Shown here in pieces: positions 27,026 through 36,010 of a stretch of DNA of 64,000 nt; position 1 is the first letter of the stretch, and each line of letters begins with the position of its first letter. Where the stretch lies: NCBI RefSeq assembly GCF_016862455.1, contig NZ_BOMZ01000015.1, forward strand, positions 62,001 to 126,000, given 5' to 3'. Below the pieces are notes generated by a model. It made no database searches, was not told the DNA's origin, and saw only the letters and a list, made by a program, of their open reading frames with translations. The position numbers and the translations under genes are program-made. The DNA is from Actinoplanes utahensis. GTDB taxonomy: Bacteria; Actinomycetota; Actinomycetes; Mycobacteriales; Micromonosporaceae.

Positions 27026-28494
27026 GAAGCCAGGCCGTCGACCACATCGCGCTGCTGCCGCTGTACGCCGCGGCCGCCACCGCCGTCCTCGCCCTGCTGG
27101 CCGACCTGTTCGTGGCCAAGCGCGCGGTGACCGCCGCCGCAACCCTGCTGGGGGCGCTGGCCACCGCGGTCTGCGCCCTCGCGGTCGGCCCGTGGGACCC
27201 CACCTTCTGTACGACCGGTGGCTGCTCCTGGGTCCCCACCTGGCCGGCCGCCGTGACCGCCGCCCTCTTCGCCGCCCTGACCGCGGCCGTCCTCGCCCTC
27301 TCCCTGCCGGCCCTACGGCTCGGGACGGCCCCCGCCGGTGAGTTCTGCTTCCTGCTGGCCTGCTCGATGACGGGCGGAGTGACGATCGCCTACGCCGGCG
27401 ACCTCCTCACCCTGATCGTCGGCCTGGAAACCCTCACCCTCCCGCTCTACATCCTGGTCGGCCTCCGCCGCTCCGCCCCGGACGACTCCGCAGCCGACGG
27501 CCGGGCCGCGACCCGAGCCGCCTCCGCCTCCGTCACGTTCTTCCTGATCAGCGTCATCTCGACGGCGATCGCCCTGCTCGGTATCGCCCTCAACTACGCC
27601 GCGACCGGGACCGTCCACCTGAACCTGCTCGGCCCCGCCCCGACCCCGTTCGCCGCGCTCGCCGGCGTCGGCGCCGCCCTGCTGGTGATCGGCCTCGCCT
27701 TCAAGGTCGCCGCGGTCCCGCTGCACGCCTGGGCCCCCGCCACCTACGACGACTCGCCGCTGCCGATCGCCGCCTTCCTCTCCACCGCCTCCAAGCTCGG
27801 CGGTGTCCTGGCCCTGGCCGCCATCGTGTCCCGGCTGGACACCGGCGCGGTCATGTCCGCCTTGGCCGTCCTGACGATGACCGTCGGCAACCTGGTCGCG
27901 CTCCGGCAGACCCGGATGGTCCGCCTCCTGGCCTGGTCCTCGATCGCCCAGGCCGGTTACATCCTGGCCGCCCTGACGATGGGCGCCCCCGGCGTCCCCG
28001 CCGCCCTCGCCTACGCCACGTTCTTCGTGATCCTCGAACTCATCGCCTTCGGCGTGGTGACCGCCCTGCGCCCACCCGGCGCCGACGGCGGAACCCTCGA
28101 CGACCACCGCGGCGCCGCCCGCCGCCACCCCTGGCTGGGTGCGGCAATGGTGCTCGCCCTCGCCGGCCTCGCCGGGCTGCCACCCGGCCTGGCCGGCCTC
28201 TTCGCCAAGGTTTCGGTGGTAGGCGCGCTGGTCACCGAAGGCTGGACCTGGCTGGCCGTCGTCGTCGTGATCAACGCCGTGATCGCGCTCGCCTACTACA
28301 TCCGCGTCGCCGCCCTCCTCTACACCCTTCCCGCCCAGCCCGGCATCGCGGTCGCCGACCCGATCCTGGTCTACGACGCCACCCATCCCCGGGTCACGGT
28401 CACCCGCCCGGTCATCGTGACCCTCCTGATCGCCGCGACGGTTGCCGTCGTTGTCGGCTTCGCTCCCCAGTTGGTCTTCAGCGCGCTGATGTAG
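27022..28494 (+). CDS. nuoN: NADH-quinone oxidoreductase subunit N
   Basis: This antiporter-like subunit has 490 residues starting at GTG 27022, overlapping the nuoM stop. It shows LIVGLETLTLPLYILVGLRR, GLAFKVAAVPLHAWAPATYD and LRQTRMVRLLAWSSIAQAGYILA. It ends the operon. No further nuo genes follow, so the cluster here is B plus CHIJKLMN, without A, D, E, F and G. Confidence 0.95.
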   Translation: MRSQAVDHIALLPLYAAAATAVLALLADLFVAKRAVTAAATLLGALATAVCALAVGPWDPTFCTTGGCSWVPTWPAAVTAALFAALTAAVLALSLPALRLGTAPAGEFCFLLACSMTGGVTIAYAGDLLTLIVGLETLTLPLYILVGLRRSAPDDSAADGRAATRAASASVTFFLISVISTAIALLGIALNYAATGTVHLNLLGPAPTPFAALAGVGAALLVIGLAFKVAAVPLHAWAPATYDDSPLPIAAFLSTASKLGGVLALAAIVSRLDTGAVMSALAVLTMTVGNLVALRQTRMVRLLAWSSIAQAGYILAALTMGAPGVPAALAYATFFVILELIAFGVVTALRPPGADGGTLDDHRGAARRHPWLGAAMVLALAGLAGLPPGLAGLFAKVSVVGALVTEGWTWLAVVVVINAVIALAYYIRVAALLYTLPAQPGIAVADPILVYDATHPRVTVTRPVIVTLLIAATVAVVVGFAPQLVFSALM

Positions 28495-28513
28495 ACGCCG
28501 ATCGGCATGCCGT

Positions 28514-28712
28514 AACTTGCCGTGGGTTGCCGCGAATCAATCATTTGACCAGTTCCACGCGCCGCGTGCCCCATGCGGTCTTGCCTCGACCTGTGACCTC
28601 CGTGTGGGCCATGGGCGTGAATACCTCATTGCCGCGAATCGTTCGAGGGCGCGGCAGGGGACGACTCACGAACTTGCCGTAGATGCCGTAGCATCCTGCG
28701 GCATGCTATGGT
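28514..28712. promoter_or_regulatory. Repeat- and palindrome-rich control region upstream of the HNH gene
   Basis: AACTTGCCGT occurs at 28514-28523 and again at 28671-28680, and GCCGCGAATC occurs twice (about 28530 and 28631). Just before the gene, CCGTAGCAT and ATGCTATGG form an inverted repeat (about 28686-28710, 8-nt spacer). A possible promoter TGCCGT-N17-TATGGT (28684-28712) would start transcription almost at the coding start. The region is clearly less G+C-rich than its surroundings. Confidence 0.45.
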
Positions 28713-29462
28713 GTGACCGTGGAGGAGAGAGCGAATGAGCCCCTGAGCCGGGAGGGTGAAGCTGCCACGCTCCCGGATTGGCGTGACGAGAAATGGGGGC
28801 TGCGGGTCCGGCTGGCCCTGTTCTTGGTGTCGCAGGTCGGCGAAGGAAACACGTTCACACTGGCTCAGCTCCGGGAAGCGTTCCCGGGTCACTCGGAGAT
28901 CGGGCGGCGGCTCCGTGACCTCCGCCCTGGCGGTTGGGGGATTGAGGGGCCGCGCGACGATCGATCCCTTCGGCCCGACGAATACCGTCTGGTCAAGATC
29001 GGCTCACCGGTCTGGGAGAAGGCGCACCGCTCCGACGGTCTCCGCATGATCTCGGCGAGCGTCCGCCATCAGGTGCTATTGCGCGACGGATATCGGTGTG
29101 CCGCTTGCGGTGTCCTCGCCGGCGAGCCGTACGCGGAGGATCCCACCTCGCAAGCCCACCTGACGGTCCAGCACATCACGCCGATCATGCATGGCGGCGG
29201 GACCGATGCGAGCAACCTGATCACCCTGTGCTCGCTCTGCAACGTCGCCGTCGGCTCCGCCCCACCTGTCGCGTCAGCTGAGGAGGCGTGGTCGCGGGCC
29301 GTCAGCCTTTCCCCGAAAGACCAGGCCAGATTGTTGGCCTGGCTGATCCGTGGCCGACGTGAGGCGTCCCCGTTGGAGTCCGCCGCTTCCGCGATCTTCC
29401 GCCTGCCGCCCGGCGAGCGTGCCGAGATCCTCGGCCGATTGGCCGATCACCTGGCGCAGTGA
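28713..29462 (+). CDS. HNH endonuclease with N-terminal winged-helix-like region
   Basis: This 249-residue protein has the HNH/zinc-ribbon nuclease at about 120-180: LLRDGYRCAACG (C129, C132), VQHITPIMHGG (H154, H160), TDASNLITLC (N168) and CSLC (C173, C176). These residues bind zinc and the catalytic metal. The N-terminal about 100 residues (VSQVGEGNTFTLAQLREAFP, SEIGRRLRDLRPGGWGI) resemble a DNA-binding domain seen in restriction-type HNH proteins. No methyltransferase is adjacent. The start codon is uncertain (GTG 28711/28713 or 28719) since no Shine-Dalgarno sequence is seen; a leaderless start is possible. Confidence 0.85.
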   Translation: MTVEERANEPLSREGEAATLPDWRDEKWGLRVRLALFLVSQVGEGNTFTLAQLREAFPGHSEIGRRLRDLRPGGWGIEGPRDDRSLRPDEYRLVKIGSPVWEKAHRSDGLRMISASVRHQVLLRDGYRCAACGVLAGEPYAEDPTSQAHLTVQHITPIMHGGGTDASNLITLCSLCNVAVGSAPPVASAEEAWSRAVSLSPKDQARLLAWLIRGRREASPLESAASAIFRLPPGERAEILGRLADHLAQ

Positions 29463-29510
29463 CCGTCTGCCCCCGGGATCGCCATCGTCCCGGGCGGCAG
29501 TGACAAGTGT

Positions 29511-29538
29511 GGCGGCACCCGCTCCAACGGGTGCCGCC
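29511..29538 (+). terminator. Hairpin after the HNH gene
   Basis: Perfect 11-bp arms GGCGGCACCCG (29511-29521) and CGGGTGCCGCC (29528-29538) enclose a 6-nt loop. It ends exactly before an in-frame ATG, which argues against that ATG as a start for the next gene. Confidence 0.75.
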
Positions 29539-29580
29539 ATGAAGGAACCCGCCCCAAACCCATGGAGAAAGGATCCAACC

Positions 29581-29787
29581 TTGAGCCTACGTCAGATCCC
29601 GCCGCCGGAGCCGCCGCGGAATCCCGGAGACGGTGAGGTGTCTCTGCGTGTCCTGCTGATCGCCCTCGTGGCGCTGGCGCTCGGCGCGATCGCATGGCGC
29701 TTCCCGTTCACGGTGAACCCGATTCTCGTCACCGTGGCGGCCTACGCGGTCTTCGACCGCCTGACGGCGAAGCAGCCGGCCCGCTAG
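29581..29787 (+). CDS. Small membrane protein, 68 aa
   Basis: The TTG start at 29581 is preferred because AAAGGA lies 8 nt upstream; the longer ATG at 29539 abuts a terminator hairpin and has no ribosome site. The protein has a Pro-rich N-terminus (RQIPPPEPPRNPGD) and then about 40 hydrophobic residues forming one or two membrane segments (VLLIALVALALGAIAW, PILVTVAAYAVFDRL). The function is unknown, and nothing nearby suggests one. Confidence 0.6.
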   Translation: MSLRQIPPPEPPRNPGDGEVSLRVLLIALVALALGAIAWRFPFTVNPILVTVAAYAVFDRLTAKQPAR

Positions 29788-29983
29788 GAGTCGTGCCAGG
29801 GGGCATCCTGGCGTTCACTACCCGACGGCCGGGCGGTGAGAGCCGGGATGCTCCCAGCACGGCAGGGGGCTTTTCGGGAAGAGGTGAACGCGGGGCATTG
29901 CCCTGGCCGTCCCGCGCTGTTGTCACCCGCCGTCGTTCGTCGAAGCCACCTGATCGGCGGCCGGCGACGGTGAGCCTCCGCGG

Positions 29984-30430
29984 TCAATCCCCGGAGAAAC
30001 CCCAGAAGTAGATCTCCGCCGGCTCACCGGCCTGGTCGTGCAGGACCGCGCAACGCCCGACCCACCGCTCCGTGGCGAGCGGCTCCAACTCCGCCACGTG
30101 CTCCCGGGTCGGTCTCGCCACCCCGACCCGCTCCAGGGCCTCCGCCTCATCGACGACATGAACGGTCCCGCACGTGGCCCGCCCCGGGACGGTGACGATC
30201 TCCCGCACGTCGAGGATCGAGTGAGTGCCGGAATCCTGCACGATCTCCTCGGCCCACAGCTCCTCCTCGGTGCGTGGCCGGTCCGGGAAGTCGGCGGCCG
30301 AGGTCTTGTTCTGACGGGGGACCGCCCACCAGTAGTCACCCTCCGCGAAGGCCCGCTCCCGCAACCCGTCGAGCGCCGCCTGCAGATCAGGCTGGTAGGG
30401 GACGTGGTAACTCCACCAGGAAGCGCCCAT
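29984..30430 (-). CDS. Uncharacterised 148-aa protein
   Basis: The product starts MGASWWSYHVPYQPDLQAAL and ends EIYFWGFSGD. It is soluble, acidic and rich in Trp and Glu, with a centre reading IVQDSGTHSILDVREI. The overall form matches small conserved actinobacterial cytosolic proteins of unknown role; no catalytic motif or membrane segment is visible. The gene stands alone on the minus strand between a membrane-peptide gene and htpX. Confidence 0.65.
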   Translation of the reverse strand: MGASWWSYHVPYQPDLQAALDGLRERAFAEGDYWWAVPRQNKTSAADFPDRPRTEEELWAEEIVQDSGTHSILDVREIVTVPGRATCGTVHVVDEAEALERVGVARPTREHVAELEPLATERWVGRCAVLHDQAGEPAEIYFWGFSGD

Positions 30431-30484
30431 GATTCCTCCTCATCGTTCTCCCGAGGACGCTATCCGGACCCCCTGACATTTTCG

Positions 30485-30615
30485 GCGGAGCGGGAGGCGT
30501 GCTCGCGAAGGCGGGGCGGGAGGCGTGCCCGTGAAGGCAAGGCGGGAGGCGTGCCCGTGAAGGCGGGGCGGGAGGCGTGCCCGCGAAAGGCGGGGCGGGA
30601 GGCGTGCCCGCGAAC
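30485..30615. repeat. Five tandem 26-27-bp repeats upstream of htpX
   Basis: The unit is GCGGGGCGGGAGGCGTGCCC followed by GTGAAG or GCGAAG. Copies lie at 30485-30510, 30511-30536, 30537-30562, 30563-30589 and 30590-30615, with few differences between them. No coding role is evident. The rest of the 354-bp gap (30431-30784) shows no gene. Confidence 0.9.
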
Positions 30616-30784
30616 GCCGCGACGCACGGCGTACCCCCGAAGAAAGCCGGCAAAGCCGGTCATGACCGCCATCCCGAGCCCTCGCTGGTGTTCAGCGAAG
30701 TCACAGCGGGCACTCGGATGAACACGATGCCGGCCGATGTTCCGTGGAGGGCGGGTCACAAGCCCGCAACCTGAAGGAGTGAAC

Positions 30785-31657
30785 GTGCATCGCCACCACA
30801 ACGGCCTCAAAACGGCCGCCCTGCTGGGTCTGCTGACCGGTCTCATCCTGACTGTCGGCTACTGGCTCGGAGGCAGCACCGGCCTGATCCTCGCGGTGAT
30901 CATCTCGCTGGTCACCAACGCTGTCAGCTACTTCTATTCCGACCGGATCGCGCTGCGGGCGATGGGCGCCCGCCCGGTGACCGAGCCCGAGCTGCCCGGT
31001 CTCTACCGGATCGTCCGTGAGCTGGCGACGACCGCCGGCCAGCCGATGCCCCGTCTCTACGTCTCTCCGGCCTCGCAGCCGAACGCGTTCGCGACCGGCC
31101 GTGACCCGGAGCACGCCGCGGTCGCGGTGACCGCCGGCATCCTGAACCTGTTGGAGCCGCGTGAGATGCGCGCGGTGATCGGTCACGAGTTGTCCCATGT
31201 CTACAACCGCGACATCTTGATCTCCAGTGTCGCCGGGGGTCTGGCCGGCATCATCACGATGCTGGCGAACCTGGCGTTCTTCCTACCGTTCGGCGGTTCG
31301 GGCGATGATGACGGCCCGAATCCGGCCGGCTTGCTGATGATGATGATTCTCGGTCCGCTCGCCGCGTCGGTCATCCAGCTGGCGATCAGCCGGAACCGGG
31401 AGTTCCAGGCGGACGCCTCCGGCGCCACGCTGACCGGCGATCCGCTCGCGCTGGCGAGTGCCCTGGAGAAGATTCATTTCGGTACGCGACGCGCGGCCCT
31501 GCCCGCCGACGGCCGGTTGACGAGCGCCGCGCACCTGATGATCGCCAGCCCGTTCTCCGGTGGTGGGGTGGCCGCTCTGTTCTCCACCCACCCGCCGATG
31601 GTGGAGCGAATTCGCCGTCTGCATGAGCAGGCCGCTCTGACCAGGCACGCCGCGTGA
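30785..31657 (+). CDS. htpX: HtpX-like membrane zinc metalloprotease
   Basis: This 290-residue integral membrane protease belongs to peptidase family M48B and takes part in membrane-protein quality control. Two N-terminal membrane helices (residues about 10-52) are followed by the catalytic domain with HELSH (H134-E135-x-x-H138) and the third zinc ligand Glu in [13 protein letters not shown] further hydrophobic pair lies between them. The C-terminus has the conserved [17 protein letters not shown] 30785 was chosen because AAGGAG is correctly spaced. A tandem-repeat region precedes the gene. Confidence 0.94.
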   Translation: MHRHHNGLKTAALLGLLTGLILTVGYWLGGSTGLILAVIISLVTNAVSYFYSDRIALRAMGARPVTEPELPGLYRIVRELATTAGQPMPRLYVSPASQPNAFATGRDPEHAAVAVTAGILNLLEPREMRAVIGHELSHVYNRDILISSVAGGLAGIITMLANLAFFLPFGGSGDDDGPNPAGLLMMMILGPLAASVIQLAISRNREFQADASGATLTGDPLALASALEKIHFGTRRAALPADGRLTSAAHLMIASPFSGGGVAALFSTHPPMVERIRRLHEQAALTRHAA

Positions 31658-31750
31658 TCAACGTGACAGCGCCTCACGTTTGGATCGGGGTGGTCGGCCG
31701 CCGACGTTAACCTCGGAGCCCGTTACCGATCAGCACCCGGAGGCCAGTTC

Positions 31751-33019
31751 GTGACCGCATTGCGTCAGTACCTTGGCGTGTGGCAGCTTCCGGGCGCACG
31801 GACCCTGCTGATCGTCGGGATCCTCGCCCGGCTCGGCATCGGGATGACCCCGCTCGCGCTGCTCCTGCTGGTCGAGCAGGCCACCGGGCGGTACGCGGCG
31901 GCCGGCCTGGCCGGTGGCGTCTACGCGCTGGCCGGCGCCGCGCTCAGCCCGATCGCCGGCCGGCTCGCCGACCGGATCGGCGCCTCCCCGATCCTGCTGG
32001 CCACGGCCGTGCTGCACCCGCTCGCGCTGGGCGGTCTGCTGCTGGCCAGCCGGGGTGGCGCGGAGGCCCTGGAGTGGATCTTCGTGGCGTCGGCGGCGGC
32101 CGGGGCCACGTACCCTCCGCTGACCGCGGCGATCCGCCGCGCCTGGACCGACATGACCGCCCCCGGCACCGGCCGCCACGATCTGCGGTCCGCCGCCATA
32201 GCCGCCGAGACCTCGCTGTTCGAGCTGGTCTTCGTGCTCGGCCCGATGCTCGTCGCGGCGTTCATGGTGCTCACCGGTGAGCCGGAGTCCGCACTGATCA
32301 GTGCGGCCGTGGCGACGCTGGCCGGCACCGCGTGGATCGCCCGTCTCCCGGTGATGCGGCACCGCGGCGCCCATGACCCGGAGACCGCCGCCAAGGGCCT
32401 GGGCCCGCTGCGGACCGGCGGCTTCCCGGCGCTGTTGCTGTGTGTCGGCGCGCTCGGCGTCGCGTTCGGGGCGGCCGGTGTGATCGTTCCCGCGTACGCT
32501 GCCCAGCACGGCGGCGGCGACTCCCTCGGCGGTGTCCTGCTCGGCGTCTGGGGCATCGGCAGCGCGATCGGCGGCATCTGGTTCGGCACCCGGCGCCCGG
32601 CGATGGCGCTGACCAGGCAGTTCGCTTGGCTGCTGGCCGCGGTGTCGGCGAGTTTCCTGGTGCTGGCGTTCATGCCGAGCCCGCTCTGGCTGGGCGCCGC
32701 CCTGGTGTTCGGCGGCGCCACCATCGCCCCCGCCCTGACCGTGGAGAACAGTCTGGTCGGCCGGATCTCCCCGGCCGGCATGCTGAACGAGGCGTACACC
32801 TGGATGGTCACCGTGTCGGTCGGCGGCAGCGCGGCCGGCGGCGCCCTGGCCGGCGTGATCGTCGACCAGCCGGGCGGCCTGCCCTGGTCGTTCGGCTTCG
32901 CGGCCGCCGTGTTGCTGGTCGCCGCGGCGGTGGCGGCGCTCCCGGACGGGCCGATGGCCCGGGCCGACCGGCAGGCCGCCGAGCGGCTCGACTCGGCGCT
33001 CGCGGCGGACCCCGCATGA
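31751..33019 (+). CDS. MFS transporter
   Basis: This 422-residue membrane protein has about 12 hydrophobic helices and the MFS loop 2-3 motif in the form GRLADRIGASPILL. GTG 31751 is the start. The arrangement (LGVWQLPGARTLLIVGILAR at the N-terminus, no extracellular loops of note) matches actinobacterial drug-efflux-like MFS proteins. The substrate is unknown. It precedes a DUF1707 gene by 49 bp. Confidence 0.85.
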   Translation: MTALRQYLGVWQLPGARTLLIVGILARLGIGMTPLALLLLVEQATGRYAAAGLAGGVYALAGAALSPIAGRLADRIGASPILLATAVLHPLALGGLLLASRGGAEALEWIFVASAAAGATYPPLTAAIRRAWTDMTAPGTGRHDLRSAAIAAETSLFELVFVLGPMLVAAFMVLTGEPESALISAAVATLAGTAWIARLPVMRHRGAHDPETAAKGLGPLRTGGFPALLLCVGALGVAFGAAGVIVPAYAAQHGGGDSLGGVLLGVWGIGSAIGGIWFGTRRPAMALTRQFAWLLAAVSASFLVLAFMPSPLWLGAALVFGGATIAPALTVENSLVGRISPAGMLNEAYTWMVTVSVGGSAAGGALAGVIVDQPGGLPWSFGFAAAVLLVAAAVAALPDGPMARADRQAAERLDSALAADPA

Positions 33020-33068
33020 TCGCCAGGATTGGATAGCCTGGCGGGAAGCGGGTAGCGAGGGGGCGGCG

Positions 33069-33500
33069 ATGTCCAAAGAGGTCGACACCATGCGCGCTGC
33101 TGACGCCGACCGCCAGCAGATCGCCGACCGGTTGAAGACCGCCCTCGACGAGGGCCGCCTCTCCCTGCATGAGTACGACGAGCGCGTCGGCGCCGCCTAC
33201 GCCGCACGCACCTACGCCGAGTTGATGGTCCTCGTCAAGGATCTGCCGCGGCCCGGGATGACGAGCGCCGAGGTGGCCGCGCAGGCCCGCCGGTCCGCCC
33301 GTCGTCTGCCCACCGCCCTGATCGTCCTCTGGACCGTCTGGGGCGCCGTCACCGCGATCAACGTCGTCGCCTACCTCCTGGTCGCCGTCACCGTCGACCT
33401 GGTCTATCCGTGGCCGCTCTGGCTGCTCGTGCCGGGCGCCGCGCTCGGCGCGGTGACCGTCGGCACCCAGGTGATCCGTAATCAGAATCGGAAAGATTGA
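33069..33500 (+). CDS. DUF1707 (SHOCT-like) membrane protein
   Basis: This 143-residue protein begins with the DUF1707 domain: MRAADADRQQIADRLKTALD, then EGRLSLHEYDERVGAAYAAR and TYAELMVLVKDLP. Two membrane helices follow (about 83-105 and 115-132). The N-terminal domain occurs in many actinobacterial surface or signalling proteins, where it is thought to mediate protein contacts; its role here is unknown. The next gene starts 7 bp after its stop. Confidence 0.88.
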   Translation: MSKEVDTMRAADADRQQIADRLKTALDEGRLSLHEYDERVGAAYAARTYAELMVLVKDLPRPGMTSAEVAAQARRSARRLPTALIVLWTVWGAVTAINVVAYLLVAVTVDLVYPWPLWLLVPGAALGAVTVGTQVIRNQNRKD

Positions 33501-33507
33501 GCTCCGC

Positions 33508-34518
33508 ATGACCGCACCGACCCGCGTTCCCCTGTCCGTGCTCGACCTGGCCACGGTTCGGGAAGGACACGGCAGCGCCGACGCGCTGCGCGGCACCATC
33601 GAGATCGCCGAGGCCGCCGACGAGCTGGGCTACTCCCGTTTCTGGGTGGCCGAGCACCACAACATGCCGGCCGTCGCGTCGACCTCGCCGCCCGTTCTGA
33701 TCGGCGCGATCGCCGCGCACACCCGCGACATCCGGGTCGGTTCCGGCGGCGTCATGCTCCCCAACCACATGCCGTTCGTGGTGGCCGAGCAGTTCGCCCT
33801 GTTGGAGGCGCTCTATCCGGGCCGGGTCGACCTGGGTGTCGGCCGTGCTCCCGGCACCGACCAGGCCACCGCGGCCGCGTTGCGCGGCGTCTCGCCGTAC
33901 CTGACCGTCGAGCAGTTCCCCGAGCACCTGAAGACGCTGCTGGGCCTGCTCGGCGACGCCCGGGTCCCGTCGTCCCGGCTGACCGCGACCCCGGCCGCCG
34001 AGACGTTCCCCGAGGTGTGGATGCTCGGCTCGTCCACCTACGGCGCACAGATCGCCGCCGCGCTCGGCCTGCCGTTCTGTTACGCGTACCACTTCGCCAT
34101 GTCCTCCGACGTGGACAGCGCCCTCGGCCTCTACCGGGACGGTTTCCAGCCGTCGCCGCGCTACCCGCATCCGTGGGCCATGGTCAGCGCCTCGGTCCTG
34201 GCCGCCGAGACCACCGAGGAGGCGCAGTTCCTGGCCGGCCCGAGCCGGATCATGGCGCTCAGCCTGCGCACCGGCCGCCTCGGCCCGATGGTGTCCCCGG
34301 AGACGGCCGCCGGCCGCGAGCTCACCGACCTGGACCGCGCCGTCCTGGAGTCCCTGCCCGGCACGCAGTACGCGGGCACCGCCGACGAGGTCGTCGCCGC
34401 CCTGGAGGCTCTGATCGAGCGCACCGGAGCCGACGAGCTCATGCTCGCCGGCTCGGTCTACGACCCCGCCACCCGGATCGACAGCCTGGCCCGCATCGCC
34501 AAAGCCTGGTCGAGATGA
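33508..34518 (+). CDS. LLM-class flavin-dependent oxidoreductase
   Basis: This 336-residue TIM-barrel monooxygenase of the bacterial luciferase superfamily has LSVLDLATVREGH at the N-terminus, AAHTRDIRVGSGGVMLPNHM, YPGRVDLGVGRAPGTDQ and the C-terminal GTADEVVAALEAL. These match the MsnO8-type group that uses FMN or F420. The substrate is unpredictable. Its last codons overlap the start of the GNAT gene, so three genes (LLM, GNAT, MOSC) are translationally coupled. Confidence 0.92.
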   Translation: MTAPTRVPLSVLDLATVREGHGSADALRGTIEIAEAADELGYSRFWVAEHHNMPAVASTSPPVLIGAIAAHTRDIRVGSGGVMLPNHMPFVVAEQFALLEALYPGRVDLGVGRAPGTDQATAAALRGVSPYLTVEQFPEHLKTLLGLLGDARVPSSRLTATPAAETFPEVWMLGSSTYGAQIAAALGLPFCYAYHFAMSSDVDSALGLYRDGFQPSPRYPHPWAMVSASVLAAETTEEAQFLAGPSRIMALSLRTGRLGPMVSPETAAGRELTDLDRAVLESLPGTQYAGTADEVVAALEALIERTGADELMLAGSVYDPATRIDSLARIAKAWSR

Positions 34519-35354
34519 CCTGGCATCTCACCTCCGACGTCCTTCTCTTCGAGAAGACCATCGGGCCGTTCCTGAGGTCCGCCCCGGTGCGGCACACCCT
34601 CCTTCTCACGGTGACCGCCGCCTTGCGCTTGCGAGGCCCGCATGTGTACGGCCCCCACGATCCGATCCTCGGCTGGTGGACCGACGACTCCACCGGCGCG
34701 ATCTGCGGCGCCCTGCTGCGGACACCGCCGCACCCGCTGACCCTCACCGAGGTCCCGCCGGAGGCTCTCTCGGCGGCCGCCTCCGCCTTCGTGTCGCACC
34801 CGCTGACCGCGGTCAATCTGCTCGCCGCTGACGCGCCCGCCTTCACCGAGGCCTGGCTGTCCCTGGCCGGCGGCGTCGCGCGGGCCGGCCGCCGCACCCG
34901 CCTGTTCCGCCTGTCCGGTCTGGAGGAGCCCACCGTGCCCGGCACCGCCCGGCTCGCCACCAGCGCCGACCGCTTGCTGCTCCACCACTGGTCCCGCGCG
35001 TTCCACGACGACATCGACGAGCAGCCCGGAGACCTGGGTGCCACCATCGACGACCGTCTGAGCTACCAGGGCATCGTCCTGTGGGAGTCGGCCGGCACTC
35101 CGGTGTCGATGGCCGCGTACAGCCGCATCGAATCCGGCATGGCCCGCATCCAGTCCGTCTACACGCCGCCGGAGCACCGCCGTCAGGGTTTCGGTGGCGC
35201 CGTCACCGCGGCCGCCACCGGGAATGCGCTGGACGCCGGCGCGATCGACGTGGTCCTCTTCACCGACGTGGCCAACCCGACGAGCAACGCCCTGTATCAG
35301 CGTCTCGGCTACCGGCCGATCGAAGACCGAGTGGTGGTGGAATTCTCCTCATGA
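34515..35354 (+). CDS. GNAT family N-acetyltransferase
   Basis: This 279-residue protein has the GNAT core in its C-terminal half: RIQSVYTPPEHRRQGFGGAV is the V/I-x-T-P-x-x-R-x-x-G-x-G/A acetyl-CoA loop, and NPTSNALYQRLGYRPIED is the final beta-alpha element. The N-terminal about 130 residues form a second, degenerate domain typical of FR47-like tandem acetyltransferases. ATG 34515 overlaps the stop of the LLM gene (ATGA). The substrate is unknown. Confidence 0.9.
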   Translation: MTWHLTSDVLLFEKTIGPFLRSAPVRHTLLLTVTAALRLRGPHVYGPHDPILGWWTDDSTGAICGALLRTPPHPLTLTEVPPEALSAAASAFVSHPLTAVNLLAADAPAFTEAWLSLAGGVARAGRRTRLFRLSGLEEPTVPGTARLATSADRLLLHHWSRAFHDDIDEQPGDLGATIDDRLSYQGIVLWESAGTPVSMAAYSRIESGMARIQSVYTPPEHRRQGFGGAVTAAATGNALDAGAIDVVLFTDVANPTSNALYQRLGYRPIEDRVVVEFSS

Positions 35355-36010
35355 CAAGCGGAATCGTTCTCTCCCTGAACGTCGGCCGAGCCGAACCCAA
35401 CCCGGCCAAGGGCGTCAACGAGACCGGCATCGGCAAACGCCCGGTCGACCACGCCGTGACGGTCCGCCCACCCGGCCCCAAGACGACCGGCCTGCACAGC
35501 GGCGTGGTCGGCGACTTCATCGGCGACACCAAGCATCACGGCGGCGACGACCAGGCCGTCTACGCCTACGCCATCGAGGACTACGCCTGGTGGTCCGCGG
35601 AGCTGGGCCGCGATCTGCCACCCGCCCTGTTCGGCGAGAACCTGACCACCGAGGGCCTGGACCTCTACAACGCCGTCCTCGGCGACCGCTGGCGCGTCGG
35701 CGACTCGGTGATCCTGGAGACCACGTTCGGCCGCATCCCGTGCGCCACCTTCCAGCACCGGATGGGTGAGCCCCGCTGGATCAAACGCTTCGCCGCCTCC
35801 AACCGCACCGGCGCCTACCTGCGCATCCTCCAGGGCGGCGAGATCCGTCCCGGCGACTCCATCGAGGTCTTCGAACGCCCCGACCACGGCCTGACTCTGT
35901 CCGAGGCCTTCGACATCTACATGCACCACCCGGAGAACCTGTCCCGCCTCCTGGTCGCCGACGCCCTCCCCGCGTCCACGCGCACCGAGATCGAGAAGCG
36001 CATCCGCTGA
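35351..36010 (+). CDS. MOSC-domain protein (YiiM-like)
   Basis: This 219-residue protein has a MOSC beta-barrel (SGVVGDFIGDTKHHGGDDQA, LTTEGLDLYNAVLGDRWRVG, IPCATFQHRMG) followed by a C-terminal 3-alpha domain (GLTLSEAFDIYMHHPENLSR). The conserved cysteine in RIPCATFQ probably contacts the molybdenum cofactor, as in molybdenum-cofactor-binding YiiM proteins. It is coupled to the upstream GNAT gene by an ATGA overlap. Confidence 0.92.
   Translation: MTSGIVLSLNVGRAEPNPAKGVNETGIGKRPVDHAVTVRPPGPKTTGLHSGVVGDFIGDTKHHGGDDQAVYAYAIEDYAWWSAELGRDLPPALFGENLTTEGLDLYNAVLGDRWRVGDSVILETTFGRIPCATFQHRMGEPRWIKRFAASNRTGAYLRILQGGEIRPGDSIEVFERPDHGLTLSEAFDIYMHHPENLSRLLVADALPASTRTEIEKRIR

Noticed and set aside
29539..29580. 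ATG start 14 codons upstream for the small membrane protein
   Set aside because: It abuts the 3' arm of a terminator hairpin and lacks a ribosome site; TTG 29581 has one at the right distance.
30485..30615. CRISPR array
   Set aside because: The repeats are directly adjacent, without unique spacers, and no cas genes are nearby.
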